NCBI RefSeq assembly: GCF_009870125.1
Contig: NC_046683.1
Span: 6,200,001 to 6,264,000 of the forward strand
Direction: 5' to 3'
Length of the DNA: 64,000 nucleotides
DNA from: Drosophila pseudoobscura
Taxonomy: Eukaryota > Arthropoda > Insecta > Diptera > Drosophilidae
Shown here: in pieces, positions 47,760-58,699 of the stretch
How positions within the stretch are numbered: position 1 is the stretch's first letter
Layout of the letters: each line of letters starts with the position of its first letter
Notes under the pieces: model-generated
What the model saw: the letters and a program-made list of their open reading frames with translations, nothing else
What the model was told of the DNA's origin: nothing
Database searches by the model: none
Program-made: the position numbers and the translations under genes

Positions 47760-49580
47760 ACTTCCTCTGCCTCTGCCTTTGCCCCTAGCCACTCGCTTTC
47801 GCCCCATCCGATTCTTAAGTTATGCTAAAGTTCAAGCTTTGTCTGCGCATAAATTAACAAGTGGCTGCGCAATGGGCCAGAGCTCCGACGAGCAGATTCC
47901 CATTGCTGAGTCTTGAGTCGGTTTGTTTAGAGATCACAAGGAAAAGCGGGTCTGCAAGTTTAGCGACCAATACAAGGTGTTTAATTATATTTGTTTGTCC
48001 AATTATATTGGACCTGGCCATGGGTTTACGTTCCGATCAAGAGTATAGCTTATAGAATCGAGAGCGATTGCTTTTTCTTGCTGCACACACCCTGTACGCC
48101 TCGTGTGCGGGGTATAACAATGACAAGGATATGACCGGACTAGGACGGGGACCAGCAGATGTACGGATGAACAGACGCAAATCGTGTAACCCAAGCAGGC
48201 AACAAGTTGCAACTTAACGTTGCCCGCATCTTGCCTCGGACCACCTTGCCACTGCCCCCCCAATTTGGCATTCGAAACATGAGCACCCAGCTGCCCCCTC
48301 CCCTCTCTGCGCTCTGCTCACTGTGAGTATGTGAGCTGAGAAAATTCTACAAATTCAGCGAAAAGTATTTTTCCACCTTTAAAACGGAAGGGCCAGAGGG
48401 TCGCAGGCAGGCAGGGAGTCGGAGCCGGAGCAGGAGCCGGAGCGGGAGCCGAAGGTGAGGCTGGAAAAAAGAGAGAAATGATTTATGAATGTAAAAAGTT
48501 TTCGGACCAACTTTGTACGGCCGCACTCCTGTTGTTGTTGGCTCGGGGGACATGGGGATATGGCATCCTCATGTTACGCACACACACAGACACACATGGC
48601 TGGCGGATGGGGGGACAGACGGGGCCGTACGCTTAATGGAATTATAAAAATGTTAACTTCAGCAGAAATTCAAACAGCACCGCCCCACCCCAGTCCACCC
48701 CCCGCCCAGCCCCGCTCTATTCCCGACATGTGTGGGCGTGTGGGCCTTTAACCTTTCCTTTTTCTACGAGTAGATGTATGTGTGCATTCGGTTATAATTT
48801 TGTTTAACATTTGAAGTGGCTTTGTTTGTGCACTTAACAACAAAAAATTTCACCGCAAACGATGGAAAATATTTGGTTAGCCCCAAACCAACCTCACCAT
48901 CTCCCCCCCCCCCCCCCCCCCTGTCATTGGGTCGGATCTCTAACTATGGGATGATTCGGGTGTAGCTGCTACTATTGATTTGATTCGCTGCCTCTTTGGC
49001 GGGAGAGGAAGATTAAAACTAAAGCAAAATTGGCCCAAATAAAGGAGTAAAGGGAGTAAAGATTCAACGTCAGCAGCAGACTGATATAGAAAAATATATT
49101 ATATAAATGTACACATACTCGTACGTATAGAGATGGCTTGATGAGCACACCCATATGAATGTGGCGGCGGGGCCAATCCAATATACTTTTCAGAGCAAAC
49201 ACGAGCACAACTTGAGGCCGCCAGCAGGCCTGTAGATGGCAGCGGCTGACACTTGAGTCCGGGAACCCGCAGTCCTTCCCACCAAACAGCATCGAAACAA
49301 GAAAAATAGTAAACCTCAAAAGCCCGAATATGCACATACCCTTGCAGATTGATCGATTGAGAGCCGATTTCTATGCACGTTTAAAAACCACAACGATTTT
49401 CTCATATGCCGATCTTTTCCAGATGATATTCATATGCAGCAAAAAGGAGTGTCAGGCGGATAACTACTAGTTATATATAACAGATCGGAAGGTCTAGATT
49501 ACCTGGAAAAACTTGATGCCGATAAAGAATACAATATATACTTGATGTTCTTGAAAATGCAAAATCATAATGCCCTCTGG
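47760..49580. other. non-coding stretch, no supportable gene
   Basis: Contains a GGAGCCGGAGCAGGAGCCGG minisatellite at about 48417-48450 and a run of 19 C residues at 48903-48921. No gene is supportable. Confidence 0.5.
48903..48921. repeat. homopolymeric C19 run
   Basis: Nineteen consecutive C residues in non-coding DNA. Long G/C homopolymers are rare in fly genomes and error-prone in sequencing, so the length should be treated cautiously. Confidence 0.9.
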
Positions 49581-49585
49581 AAGCG

Positions 49586-49622
49586 TATAAAAAGAGAAAG
49601 CAGCACAAGCCAGCCAATTTCA
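49586..49622 (+). promoter_or_regulatory. TATA promoter of the small membrane-protein gene
   Basis: TATAAAAA at 49586-49593 is followed about 30 bases later by TTTCAGACC, a reasonable initiator. It sits upstream of the two-exon gene described at 49639-50010. Confidence 0.6.
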
Positions 49623-49638
49623 GACCAAGTCCTGGAAA

Positions 49639-50010
49639 TGGACCAACTCCAAGTGCTGTAGGTCCTGCTGCTCCTGCTGCTGCTGGTGCTGCTTTCGTTC
49701 TCTCTCCCGATGATGTGTCTTATCTTGTCCTGCAGTGGCTGAGCGATGCCAGCGCATCCTGGAAGCTTTTTATCTTGGCGTCATGTTGATGTTTGTCGGA
49801 AACTTGATTATTTTCATCGTTTTTTTCAGAGCCAGCGAATGGGTCTCCATGTGGCTGAAGATGTTTGGATGCTGGCGGCGGTTGAGAGCAAAGAAGCAGT
49901 CTGGGATTAGCCCTCCCACAGAAACCCACAAAATGGCAGGGAAAAACACGACAGCCAAACAAAAAAAAACGAAAAAAAAACTTGCACGATATTCTGTGGA
50001 TAGAAGTTGA
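49639..50010 (+). CDS. two-exon single-pass membrane protein (91 aa), start created by splicing
   Basis: The coding frame in exon 2 (49736-50010) opens TG GCT GAG and has no ATG of its own near the start. Joining exon 1 at 49652 (...CTCCA-A) to the TGCAG acceptor at 49735 makes an ATG across the junction. The product then reads MAERCQRILEAFYLGVMLMF and continues. One membrane helix spans about residues 12-32, with conserved-looking aromatic and Trp residues after it (SEWVSMWLKMFGCWRR). The tail is very basic (KQKKTKKKLARYSVDRS). A nearby donor at 49629 would also produce ATG. An upstream ATG at 49639 is out of frame with this product and, unspliced, meets a stop after seven codons. Donors are weak, so the splice is a hypothesis. 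No family is recognised. Confidence 0.5.
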
Positions 50011-50019
50011 AAATAAGGA

Positions 50020-51500
50020 GTTTCGCAGCAATGTAAATGCAACTTTAACTTCTCATACCCGCAACAAGAGTTCGGGGTTACAGGTTGCTCTGGTTTGACT
50101 GTTTCCTGTTGTTTTTGACAAACAAGGAGAGCACACTCGTTCCTCGTAAGTAAAATAGGTTGTAATAAGAGCAGTTAACAACATGAGTGAGGCCAAGGCG
50201 AGCGGAACAGGACGAGGCCAAGACACCTGAACGTCACGGCACAAACTCGTGTACAGTGGAGATGCCTTCTAATGGACAGAAGGAGTTGCGTACACCAAGA
50301 AAGTAGTAAATCTTAAGAACGAAATGGAAAGTTTAATGGAACGAAAAACTCCCATGTTGAAAAGTTTATTTCAACAATGTATTTGAGAGGATTAAAAAGG
50401 TGTGCATGCATCATAAGGGAAAGCATAGAAAAGAGCCCACACTCACTGTACCTATGCCAAAACCGCTACAGGGGTTCTGCCCTGTGCCACAGAGCATGGA
50501 AAACGCAGCGGCAGGGACCGAGGGAGCGCTCCTGACAACTGACAACTCCTTTAAAATGTAGTTACTGTTGTTATTATTCAACCTTAATGAACTTAACAAG
50601 CTCGCACAACGACGACGACGGCTACGAGGACGAAGACGACATGCTGCCAGGCCGGCAGCAGTCGGACACAGGAATCCCGCCCCCACCTATAGACCACCAA
50701 GCCCACCTCCACACAAGCAGCCAGTCAGACAGACAGACAGACAGACGAGCAAGTCAAACATAGAGGGAAAGGCAGAGACAGGGAGAGAGTGGAAGAATGG
50801 AAGAGGACGGTAAGTACGTATGTATGTTGCTTTGGGGGCATACGCCCATCGTGTGTACCATGTTCATGTCGCAAGAAATTTTCCAGCTCTCAATGGCGCA
50901 GGGTCACGTAACTCAAATAAAGCGCCAAAGCCACCAGCCGCAAAAAAAAATCACAAAAGAACCAAAGGAAAACAACAAAATGAAGCGAAGACAGGGCAGG
51001 ACAGTGCACGCCGCCAAGGGATTGAGCGGCACAGGCCACCTTTACGCCCTGTCCCATGCACATTGTGCATTTTGGCCCTCGCCAAAGCCGAGGCAAATTA
51101 AAAATGTTTCACAAATATTGGGAGAACGAGGCCGGAACACAGAGAGCGGAACGCTGCGGACGGGCTCGCAAGGCAAGAGCTTAAACGGATATGATTATTG
51201 TATTTCGTATCGATTGCATCAAATATTGAGGGGCAGCATACTTCAGAATATTCTTTTCAAACATATGAACTTGGGATTTGATAGATTGATGGCCAGCTTG
51301 CCCGCTTAATGTTCCGAAGGCTCTGCCATTCTTCACTTATTATTGACCTACGGGTTTCTTTTATATCCGAAAAGACACTAATAAAAAAGAAATAGGCCCC
51401 TCCCCTGATTACAATTAGCTGAATTTAATTGCCTATAGAGCGATATAAGGTATTCTGATCATGAAATCTCAGATTACGGTCTACACGTGGCTGAATCGAA
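50020..51500. other. non-coding stretch, no supportable gene
   Basis: Contains GACGAC triplets near 50606-50640 and a CAGA run at about 50726-50748. Low-complexity open frames near 50797-51309 show no splice, promoter or family support. Confidence 0.45.
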
Positions 51501-51507
51501 TACTTGT

Positions 51508-52138
51508 AAATATTATTCTTCTCCGAATACACCGATTGGATTAGACGCCGCGCTGCAACGAGGTTGGGTGTGCAATACGGTCAGGTGGAAGGTTGAACTA
51601 GACGTCCCGTAGAGCCCTCGCATGTGACCTCCACTTCACAACCACCAGCGAAGATATCCCGGCCATCAATTTGCCAAAAGTGCTCGAAGCCAACGCTTCG
51701 GGAGTTCCTTAAAGTGAGATCTCTGCCCCTCTCAGGGATCTTCTTGCCACACCAAGTGCAATGCGGGTCGCCTCAGAAGCTTTACGCCTGCGTTGTAGCA
51801 TCCTAAAATTTTAGTGAAACTTTTACATAGACTATATACGGTAAGTGAATCATTCTCAACGTAATTTGAGGTATTCGGTCTCTTTTTCTGATTTTAAAGA
51901 TGAACTTGACTGAGAACCATCACTGTCATTTGCAGGATAGAATCGATGCGGACTCGGAAATGTACTTGGACCATTCTTTGACGCTGATTTGAATTTGTGA
52001 TGTGGAGTAGGACTACTGCGGATACCACGATAAAAAAAGGCGCTTAGAGCTCTACCTCTATGGTGGTGTGGAAAAGACTTTATTACACATCCAAGTATAA
52101 CCATATACATAAATAAAGAACTATTTGTCTGACAAAAC
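51508..52138 (-). repeat. 0.6 kb coding-like repeat, copy 1 (minus orientation)
   Basis: This is nearly identical to the reverse complement of 61566-62163. On the minus strand it reads first HKFKSASKNGPSTFPSPHRF then YPANDSDGSQSSSSLKSEK and a stop. Further on it reads HCTWCGKKIPERGRDLTL and HFWQIDGRDIFAGGCEVEVTC, a CxxC ... C ... C arrangement like a zinc ribbon. Between the two parts are stops and an AG acceptor-like site, so they may be exons. In the first part, a difference from the other copy is a 3-base in-frame indel, suggesting past coding constraint. It could be the end of the gene proposed at 52159-52669, or a mobile element. No family is recognised. Confidence 0.6.
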
Positions 52139-52158
52139 ATATGGTAATTTTCGTGTTA

Positions 52159-52669
52159 TTAAAATATCTGAAATAGTAGTGGGCACTGGAAAAGATGGTC
52201 GTAGGAATAAATCCTCCGGATCGCTTTCCGGACTATACGCGAAAGAGAGGCATTGCTACAAGGCATTCCCAGTATTTTCGGGCTAGTATAAGAGGTGGTC
52301 TTATACGGATTTGGTCGTATAAAAGGTGACGGCCCTCGAATGAATGCCCGCATTCGCTGGCTGGCCCTCAACTCTGCCGGCTGCTTCTGCTGGCCCGGGG
52401 AGAATCCTCAAATAATACTCCGACATCGGAGGGAAAGCATTTTGGGAGAGGAAATATGTGGATTCATATGCTTTCGTTGAAAGGAACCAATCTCTCTGAG
52501 ACAGACACTCACTGCAACGGAAAAGAGGTACAGCTGGATACATGTGCAGACAGCACGGCGCTTTAATATTCATCATAAAACTTATCAAATAGTTTTTGAC
52601 ACTTACCACTACGGGTATAATTGTTTTTAGCCAATAAACGAGCTGCTGGGAGCTAATGGGAGCACTCAT
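52159..52669 (-). CDS. candidate gene, frame-broken or spliced, unrecognised
   Basis: From an ATG at 52669 the minus strand reads MSAPISSQQLVYWLKTIIPV, with a strong GTAAGT just after. It then reads ECLSQRDWFLSTKAYESTYF and SQNAFPPMSEYYLRILPGP. Around 52360 the coding texture moves to the next frame, which reads PSPFIRPNPYKTTSYTSPKI, then GMPCSNASLSRIVRKAIRR, and stops at 52159. A frameshift or an unseen intron is needed to join them. The gene lies directly upstream of repeat copy 1 on the same strand, so both may belong to one transcription unit. It could be a decaying duplicate. Confidence 0.35.
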
Positions 52670-52699
52670 ACGACTATTCAATACATAACTTGATTATTT

Positions 52700-55600
52700 A
52701 TTTACCGAACTTCAGGTGGGGGGCTGCAATGTGGGGCTTGGGCTGGGTCGCGTTGGGCAAGTGGAGAATTGTGGTTTCTGGTTTTAGATTTCAATTCCAT
52801 TTCCATAGCTTTCAATTGTGCAACACAACTTGCCACAGTTGCATCGAGTTGATGGCCGCCAGCAGTTTTACAGTTATTAAATTTATTTATTGAAAACGCA
52901 GCTTTGGCCCCCCGGTGTTCGATTGAGTGTAGGGTTTCATGTTTAGGACATCGATATGCAAATTGATTGACAAAACACTGGCCACCCAGCACTCCATCCG
53001 ATCTAAGGGAGTTGTATTTTCACGAGGGCCTGCCTCGTTGGGCATTCAATTTGATTCTGCAACTGGCTACTGAAGGAGCGAGCCCTGCGAGTCCTTAGCT
53101 ATAGATCGAAATCCATGTAGCTTCCAGGCTGAATTGTTGAGGCGTGGCCGGGGCTGCGGTTGGTGCGTCGGTCCATTTGACAAAATTAATTGTGACACGA
53201 ACAATTACGATGGGGCTGGGCAGAGTACTGGGTGCTGGGTGCTGGGCTGCTTGGAGGACAATAAGGATATACATTTTAATTAAAGCACCTCGAGCAACTA
53301 ATTACATTGCCAGGACACTCGCCTTGGTATGCAGCTGCTGAGGAACAAAGCCAGCAAATAAGCGTGCCCCTGTGCCCATGTGTGCGTGTGTGTTTGCGGT
53401 CTTCTGTGGCAGCCAGAATTTCCCCTCCCCCTTTCTCTCTATCTCTCTCTCTCTATCTCTCTCTGTCTCTTGCTCTTAAAATGTACCCGATTGTCCTATG
53501 GTGTTCGTGCGTTTGCGGGACCACTTGGTACATGGGTGCACAAATTAAATGCCGAAATTCTAAGCATACTCTTGAGCGCGACAAGGCCCCAACGGATCAA
53601 AGCACGCCAGTGCTTACCTAGCCCATCAAAAATCTATAATTAATATCTATGTGCAGGTGCCAGTGAAAGGTGCCTCTTCTATTAGCGAAAGCCAGCGGCC
53701 AGGAATGAGTTGTCAAAGCACAATAGACTTGGATCTGCAAACCATGATAGAAACCAGTTCCTATCATACTATTTAGAGCTTCTCCAATTCAGGATGTATT
53801 GCAACAATTTGATGAACAGATGATCCATTCGAATGCGTGTATCCATTGAAAGCCCAAGGGATATTCCGTATGCCCCAATGTCCGATAGCACCCACCGATA
53901 GCAACACTTTCGTGTTGAAACCTTTACAGCCTTATCGCACTCCATTGTCACACCAAAAAACGAGTTGGGCAAAAACTTTCATTTACTCTGTTTGTCAGTA
54001 CATCAGTCTGTCGATTTGTCTGTGTCTATGTGCTTGAGTCAGACGCCGAGGCATCAGAAATGTAGGCGGCTGCGACACACGCCCATAAATAAAATGCAAG
54101 ACGCCACCGAGCGGCAGTTGGAGGCACAGCGCTGACAGGTTAATGTCAAATCGCGCAGCCCAAAACCAAAAAGCCAAAGCAACAAACCCAAACAAAAGGG
54201 TGGCTGGTGGGCTGGATGATGAGTGAAGAGTATGGCAAAAAATCCCCAGTCGTTGTTTCGAATATGGAATACCCCTGCCATACCCCTGCCATGTCCCTGC
54301 TTATCATAGGAAGATTTCTAAAAGCCGAAGCGGATACATTTCTGAATTAAACAATTACGATTTATAGTGCTCAATATCAAGAAAGGATTTCAATATGTAT
54401 GAATGGCTAAAACCTTTAAGTCGATAAATATTTTCTTTGTAGAAATCCTCTTACAGATCGGGGCGGTCAGAAAACTTACTCGAGCACAGTATACCCTTCC
54501 ATTAGGCGACTTGGTACTGGGTATGACAACAGCTAACGTCGACAAAGCGGCAAAGTTTTTTCGTCAACGCCAGGACGAGGCGGAAACGGAGGACAGCTCT
54601 GGCTGGATGGAAAAAGCAACTCTGAAGCTGTCAACTGACAGTTATGAGAAAAAGTAAAGCTGACGAAGACATCAGCGGGGCAAATTTGTTTAGTCTTAGT
54701 CTCTGTCTCAGTCTTCGTTTTCCTCGCCCTCGCCCTCGCCCTTAGCTCCGCCCTGCCTTCCGCTGTTCTTCTGCCGTCTGCCCGCCTGCCATTTTGGTAA
54801 TGATGGCTCAAAGGACGCCCGCTGCGACAATGTGTTTACTCGACTGGGATAGGGGGGGGAGTCGGGTCGGTCCTTCCCGAGAACGCGCCGTTAACAGAGC
54901 ATATCGTGGCTCTGCTTTCCGCGGGGATTAGGTGAGGGGTAGGGGGGGTGGTACCGTGGGTGATTTTGGGAGGAATCATGGTGGATTCAGAGGGGGAGGT
55001 AGGGTGTCAACCGCTAAAAGGGCGTTAAGTGTTTTATTTACCCTCAAAATATAATTTATATTGTTGCTGGATATGTGTGTGTGTGTGCGCTAGAAAGAGA
55101 CAGAGAGAGAGAGACAGAGAAAGAGATATGCTGAGTGACAGAGTGGTAAGAGGATATCGTAAAAGAGAAGAAGGCCAGATAGAAAGACCCGTGTGGAAGA
55201 GGATTTGCTGTGAAGTGATTACAATTTTAAGTACTTTTTGCATTTGTGTGTTTGTTCGTCGCCGTCGCCCTCGCCCATGCCCACGCCCTCTCCCTCCCCT
55301 ACCCAAACCACTTCTCAGTGTTTCTCTTACTGATTACTTTTCTCATTTTGCAAATTGACTTGATGACATTTTCGGGTAATTTACACAATTCTGATTATCC
55401 GTTCATTCCAGAACTGCAACAGCAGCTTCCCTCATCCGGCACGGGGAATCCCCGAGCGGCAATCGGATCGTAATTGATGCCACATCAAGTTTTCAGTAAA
55501 CGAGGTTGAATTACGCATACAAAATGGATAAAATGTATCTACATGTGTGGTTCTTTTTATATGGAATATTAACAGTGTATAAATATTATGCCCGGCACTC

Positions 55601-57290
55601 GTATAATCAATAACATTAAGTGATCAACTGGCAGACATGCATATTATCAGGGATACGATACATATGGTTATATAAAATATATAATAAAGTACACCATTAT
55701 CGATACCAGCCATCAGATCGATTACCATTAGCTCATCCAAAGGTCATATAGGTTTATATAGCCAGCCAAAGAGTACATATGTGTCTGTCAATCTATGTAC
55801 GAATACTATGTCTACTCGTAAAAACAGCAGATATGAATCGATACCGTCCAGTATCGATGCTTATTGACACATGTGTATAATTGGCTGGATGACATCTCCG
55901 GGTCGCTAACATAGCACATGTTCCCACCACACGATGCACGATTCACGGAGGAGTAGACTCTGCGGTGCTCAAGTTGGTAAAACCGGCGGTGTCGGCTGAC
56001 AAACTCCCCTTAATATAACCAATTATGTCGAAAATAAAACATAACAAAACATCCAGCGAAAATAACTTTTTACACTGCCATCCGCCATCGTCTGCCCCAA
56101 AATGTGTCGAGCATTAATTTAATGTTACATTTAACCGTGGCTGCCGCCCTGCCCCCCATTTTTGGGGCTGTCGCGGCATTTGTGGGTCGCGCTTTGGCAA
56201 GTAAATTAAAATATTTTAATGAGTACAATTTATCACGCGCCAGCGGGCTGGCAGACCGGTTTAAACCGTTTGCGAGAGTCCCCATTACCCAGTGGCATTG
56301 TCCTTCGTTCTGCATCCTTCATTCTTCATGCCGCGTCCTTGGCTGTAGGTGCTAGTTGCCTGTGTGGAGGGTGGGTTGTCGCTGGTGGCTGCTGGGTGCC
56401 GAGTGCCGAGTACCGGGTGCCGGGTGCCGGGTGGGGTGGCAACTTGTTGCGACATTTAATTATTGGTGACAGTATAATCAAGTAAACTCGGCAAGAATTT
56501 CAATTTCATTTAATGGTTTAACACATTTTGCCAGCTTTCCCTAGGGTTAAGCCTCAAGTGTCATGTAAACGACGTTCAACGGGGAGGAGAAAACGGTTAA
56601 AGCCCGCAAAAAAGGGTTTAACCCGACCCAAACACTTCCCCCTATCCTCCATCCTTTGCTTTCTTATCATTGAACAATTAGTAGGGGAAACAACAGAGAC
56701 GCCAACAACAATACACATAAACATTATGGCACAGACAATTATTAGGGTTTTATGGATTTAAATGGGCTGTGTAATAATGCCCCACCGAAATGATAGCGTG
56801 GCATGGTTGGAAAGCAAATGGCAAATGGAAGTCTGTGCTAGGACGAAAAAACTTTTAGAGTCTTCTGCAGTAGAGCAAAGGTCCCCGAGATTTAATATAA
56901 AATTAAATATGATGAAAATATATACACTTTTGATGCAATTTAAATATATAATATGTTTGGTTTTCGTGGTTCAGCTGCTCCACACCGGGTTGCACCTGCG
57001 CTGTAGATTGAATATGGTCCTATCAAATTACTGTACGACATGATATTAGACACTACTAATACTTGTAGAACCTAGGACTGTGTTAAATTTGCTACGAGAG
57101 ATTGCATGGTTGACAAACACACAAAATAAGTGTTCGCAGCCGTCTCTGAACACGTATCCCGGCTGTCAGTCGAATAATTAAAGAACCACTTGCGACAAAA
57201 TGATGTTTTCCAACACAGACAGCAAAACTTAATTATGGCTCCAGAACTAGTTCCAGCACACGTCAGCAAATACTTCATTTTGATGAGCTG
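52700..57290. other. non-coding stretch, no supportable gene
   Basis: About 4.6 kb. It contains a CT-rich tract at about 53421-53472, a G-rich segment at 54849-55005 (listed separately), GT/GA microsatellites at about 55073-55128 and AT-rich DNA with repeated TATCGAT sites at about 55680-55860. A frame at 54403-54657 was considered and rejected. Confidence 0.5.
54849..55005 (+). repeat. G-run cluster (G-quadruplex prone)
   Basis: Repeated G runs of three to seven bases (GGGATAGGGGGGGAGTCGGG, later GAGGGGTAGGGGGGGTGG and GGGGGAGGTAGGG) occur within about 160 bp on the plus strand. Such density favours G-quadruplex formation. The segment is non-coding. Confidence 0.65.
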
Positions 57291-57300
57291 TGATTGGAAC

Positions 57301-57308
57301 TATAAAAA
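57301..57308 (+). promoter_or_regulatory. TATA box of the 57.4 kb gene
   Basis: TATAAAAA lies 117 bases upstream of the ATG at 57418. The expected transcription start is near 57331. Confidence 0.65.
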
Positions 57309-57417
57309 GTCAAAGTCATTCGGTTTTTGATACAGCTAGCCGTGACACAGCAGAAATCCAAAGTCAAACTGAAAAGTTCAATTATTTCTAAAACTAAATT
57401 TAGTGAGTCAAAACATA

Positions 57418-58365
57418 ATGGGACGTGCTAAGTCAATAAAAAGCCGCTTTCCGCGTATCCCACCGCCACGCGAAATGGCGCTAATAACTGTCGAGGAGAT
57501 GACCGAGCTTATTCAGACCTTTTCCCAAATACATTTTGAAAAGGAGGAGAATCCCCAACCCTATGTGGAGGTGAACAACGACGACCATAAGTATGGCGAA
57601 TGGAAGCTGCCCGAGGGGGCAAAGTCCTCGAAGGAGAGGGCCTATGAAATCATGCGGGAGCTTAATAAATGTCCCTATCCGGAGTACATTCAGCCACCGC
57701 GCCCGAGGGTGCACTGCAGCCCTTTCCAAGATTTGATGCCCGTTGCGTTCACCAGCGGGAAACGAATCTTCGACGACGTCAAGGAGGAGATCGAAGCTAT
57801 TACGAATGCGGCGCGGGACCGAGCAGCCGGCATCGAGCCACCCTGCGAGGGAGCCGTAGGCTACGACGACGACTACTACGAGGCCAGCATGATGGTCAAG
57901 GTGTACAAAATGGACCACATGTCGAGCCCCAGACCCCCTATCGACTTTCATCCGCTTTGTTTGGCTATCGAAGACACCGAAAAAGATTCTGGGCAGAACC
58001 GCATGCCCACCGGCAGGCGCCGTGCTAAGAACCGTCCTCTTTCGATCAAAAGCAAGAGGTTGAAGCGCAAGAAGAAGGGTCGCAGCCGGCGCCACAAGGC
58101 ACGCAATGTGGACTCGGGTCCGATCCTGATGTCTCGCTACTGCCCCATCGTGGAGGAGCAGGACATTGGGACATATTCAGAATACAACAGTGAATACGAA
58201 GAGCTTGATCAACGTTCGGAGGGGTACTTCGTTGAATCCACGTTCAACAGCGGAGAAGCCGATGCACTTTCCGTTCAGACTGCGTTCTTTCTAGGCAACT
58301 CTCCTACTCAGCGTTCTTATCCACCTTCCTGGGCCTCTGGTCCATTTTCCGAGGATGAATTCTAA
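57418..58365 (+). CDS. basic/acidic probable nuclear protein (315 aa), unrecognised
   Basis: The first ATG at 57418 gives [20 protein letters not shown]. Order along the protein: a helical N-terminal part ([16 protein letters not shown], about 24-39); a proline/tyrosine-rich middle ([19 protein letters not shown]); an acidic patch (GYDDDYYE, about 158-165); and a strong bipartite-like basic block at about 199-229 ([20 protein letters not shown]) expected to drive nuclear import. The C-terminal tail is acidic and Ser/Tyr-rich ([19 protein letters not shown]), ending SEDEF. There is no signal peptide or zinc finger. It is a single uninterrupted exon with a TATA box and downstream AATAAA signals near 58657-58676. 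A chromatin or testis role is possible but unproven. No family is recognised. Confidence 0.85.
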   Translation: MGRAKSIKSRFPRIPPPREMALITVEEMTELIQTFSQIHFEKEENPQPYVEVNNDDHKYGEWKLPEGAKSSKERAYEIMRELNKCPYPEYIQPPRPRVHCSPFQDLMPVAFTSGKRIFDDVKEEIEAITNAARDRAAGIEPPCEGAVGYDDDYYEASMMVKVYKMDHMSSPRPPIDFHPLCLAIEDTEKDSGQNRMPTGRRRAKNRPLSIKSKRLKRKKKGRSRRHKARNVDSGPILMSRYCPIVEEQDIGTYSEYNSEYEELDQRSEGYFVESTFNSGEADALSVQTAFFLGNSPTQRSYPPSWASGPFSEDEF

Positions 58366-58443
58366 CGACTCTATGGACTGGACCTCGGATTCAGCATTTC
58401 TCACACTACTACACAAACTCAATCGCCAGCAGCACAGAAAACA

Positions 58444-58615
58444 CCAACACCAAGAATTACACCAGCACCAAGAACTACACCAACACCAAGAACTACACCA
58501 ACACCAAGAACTACACCAACACCAAGAACTACACCAACACCAAGAACTACACCAACACAAAGAACTACACCAACACAAAGAACTACACCAACACCAAGAA
58601 CTACACCAACACACT
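58444..58615 (+). repeat. 18-nt minisatellite in the 3' UTR
   Basis: About nine to ten copies of an 18-mer (ACACCAACACCAAGAACT) lie between the stop codon of the 57418 gene and its AATAAA signals. The unit is a multiple of three, so the plus strand reads HQHQEL repeats and the minus strand CWCSSW repeats without stops. The TAA at 58363 precedes it, so it is read as untranslated. Confidence 0.85.
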
Positions 58616-58656
58616 AGAAGAATTGTCCAGAAAGTAGTGCTGTCGCCAACTTCAAT

Positions 58657-58676
58657 GAAATAAAATGCATATTCAA
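58657..58676 (+). terminator. poly(A) signals of the 57.4 kb gene
   Basis: GAAATAAAATG followed by TTCAATAAATGC provides two AATAAA hexamers about 300 bases after the stop codon. Confidence 0.6.
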
Positions 58677-58699
58677 TAAATGCACACGAGCCAAGCTCT

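Noticed and set aside
54403-54657. Plus-strand 84-codon ORF.
   Set aside because: Composition typical of intergenic fly DNA; no promoter, splice or family evidence.
58291-58614. Minus-strand cysteine-rich CWCSSW repeat protein resembling male-specific Cys-rich proteins.
   Set aside because: It is simply the antisense of an 18-nt minisatellite in a 3' UTR, with no promoter on that strand.
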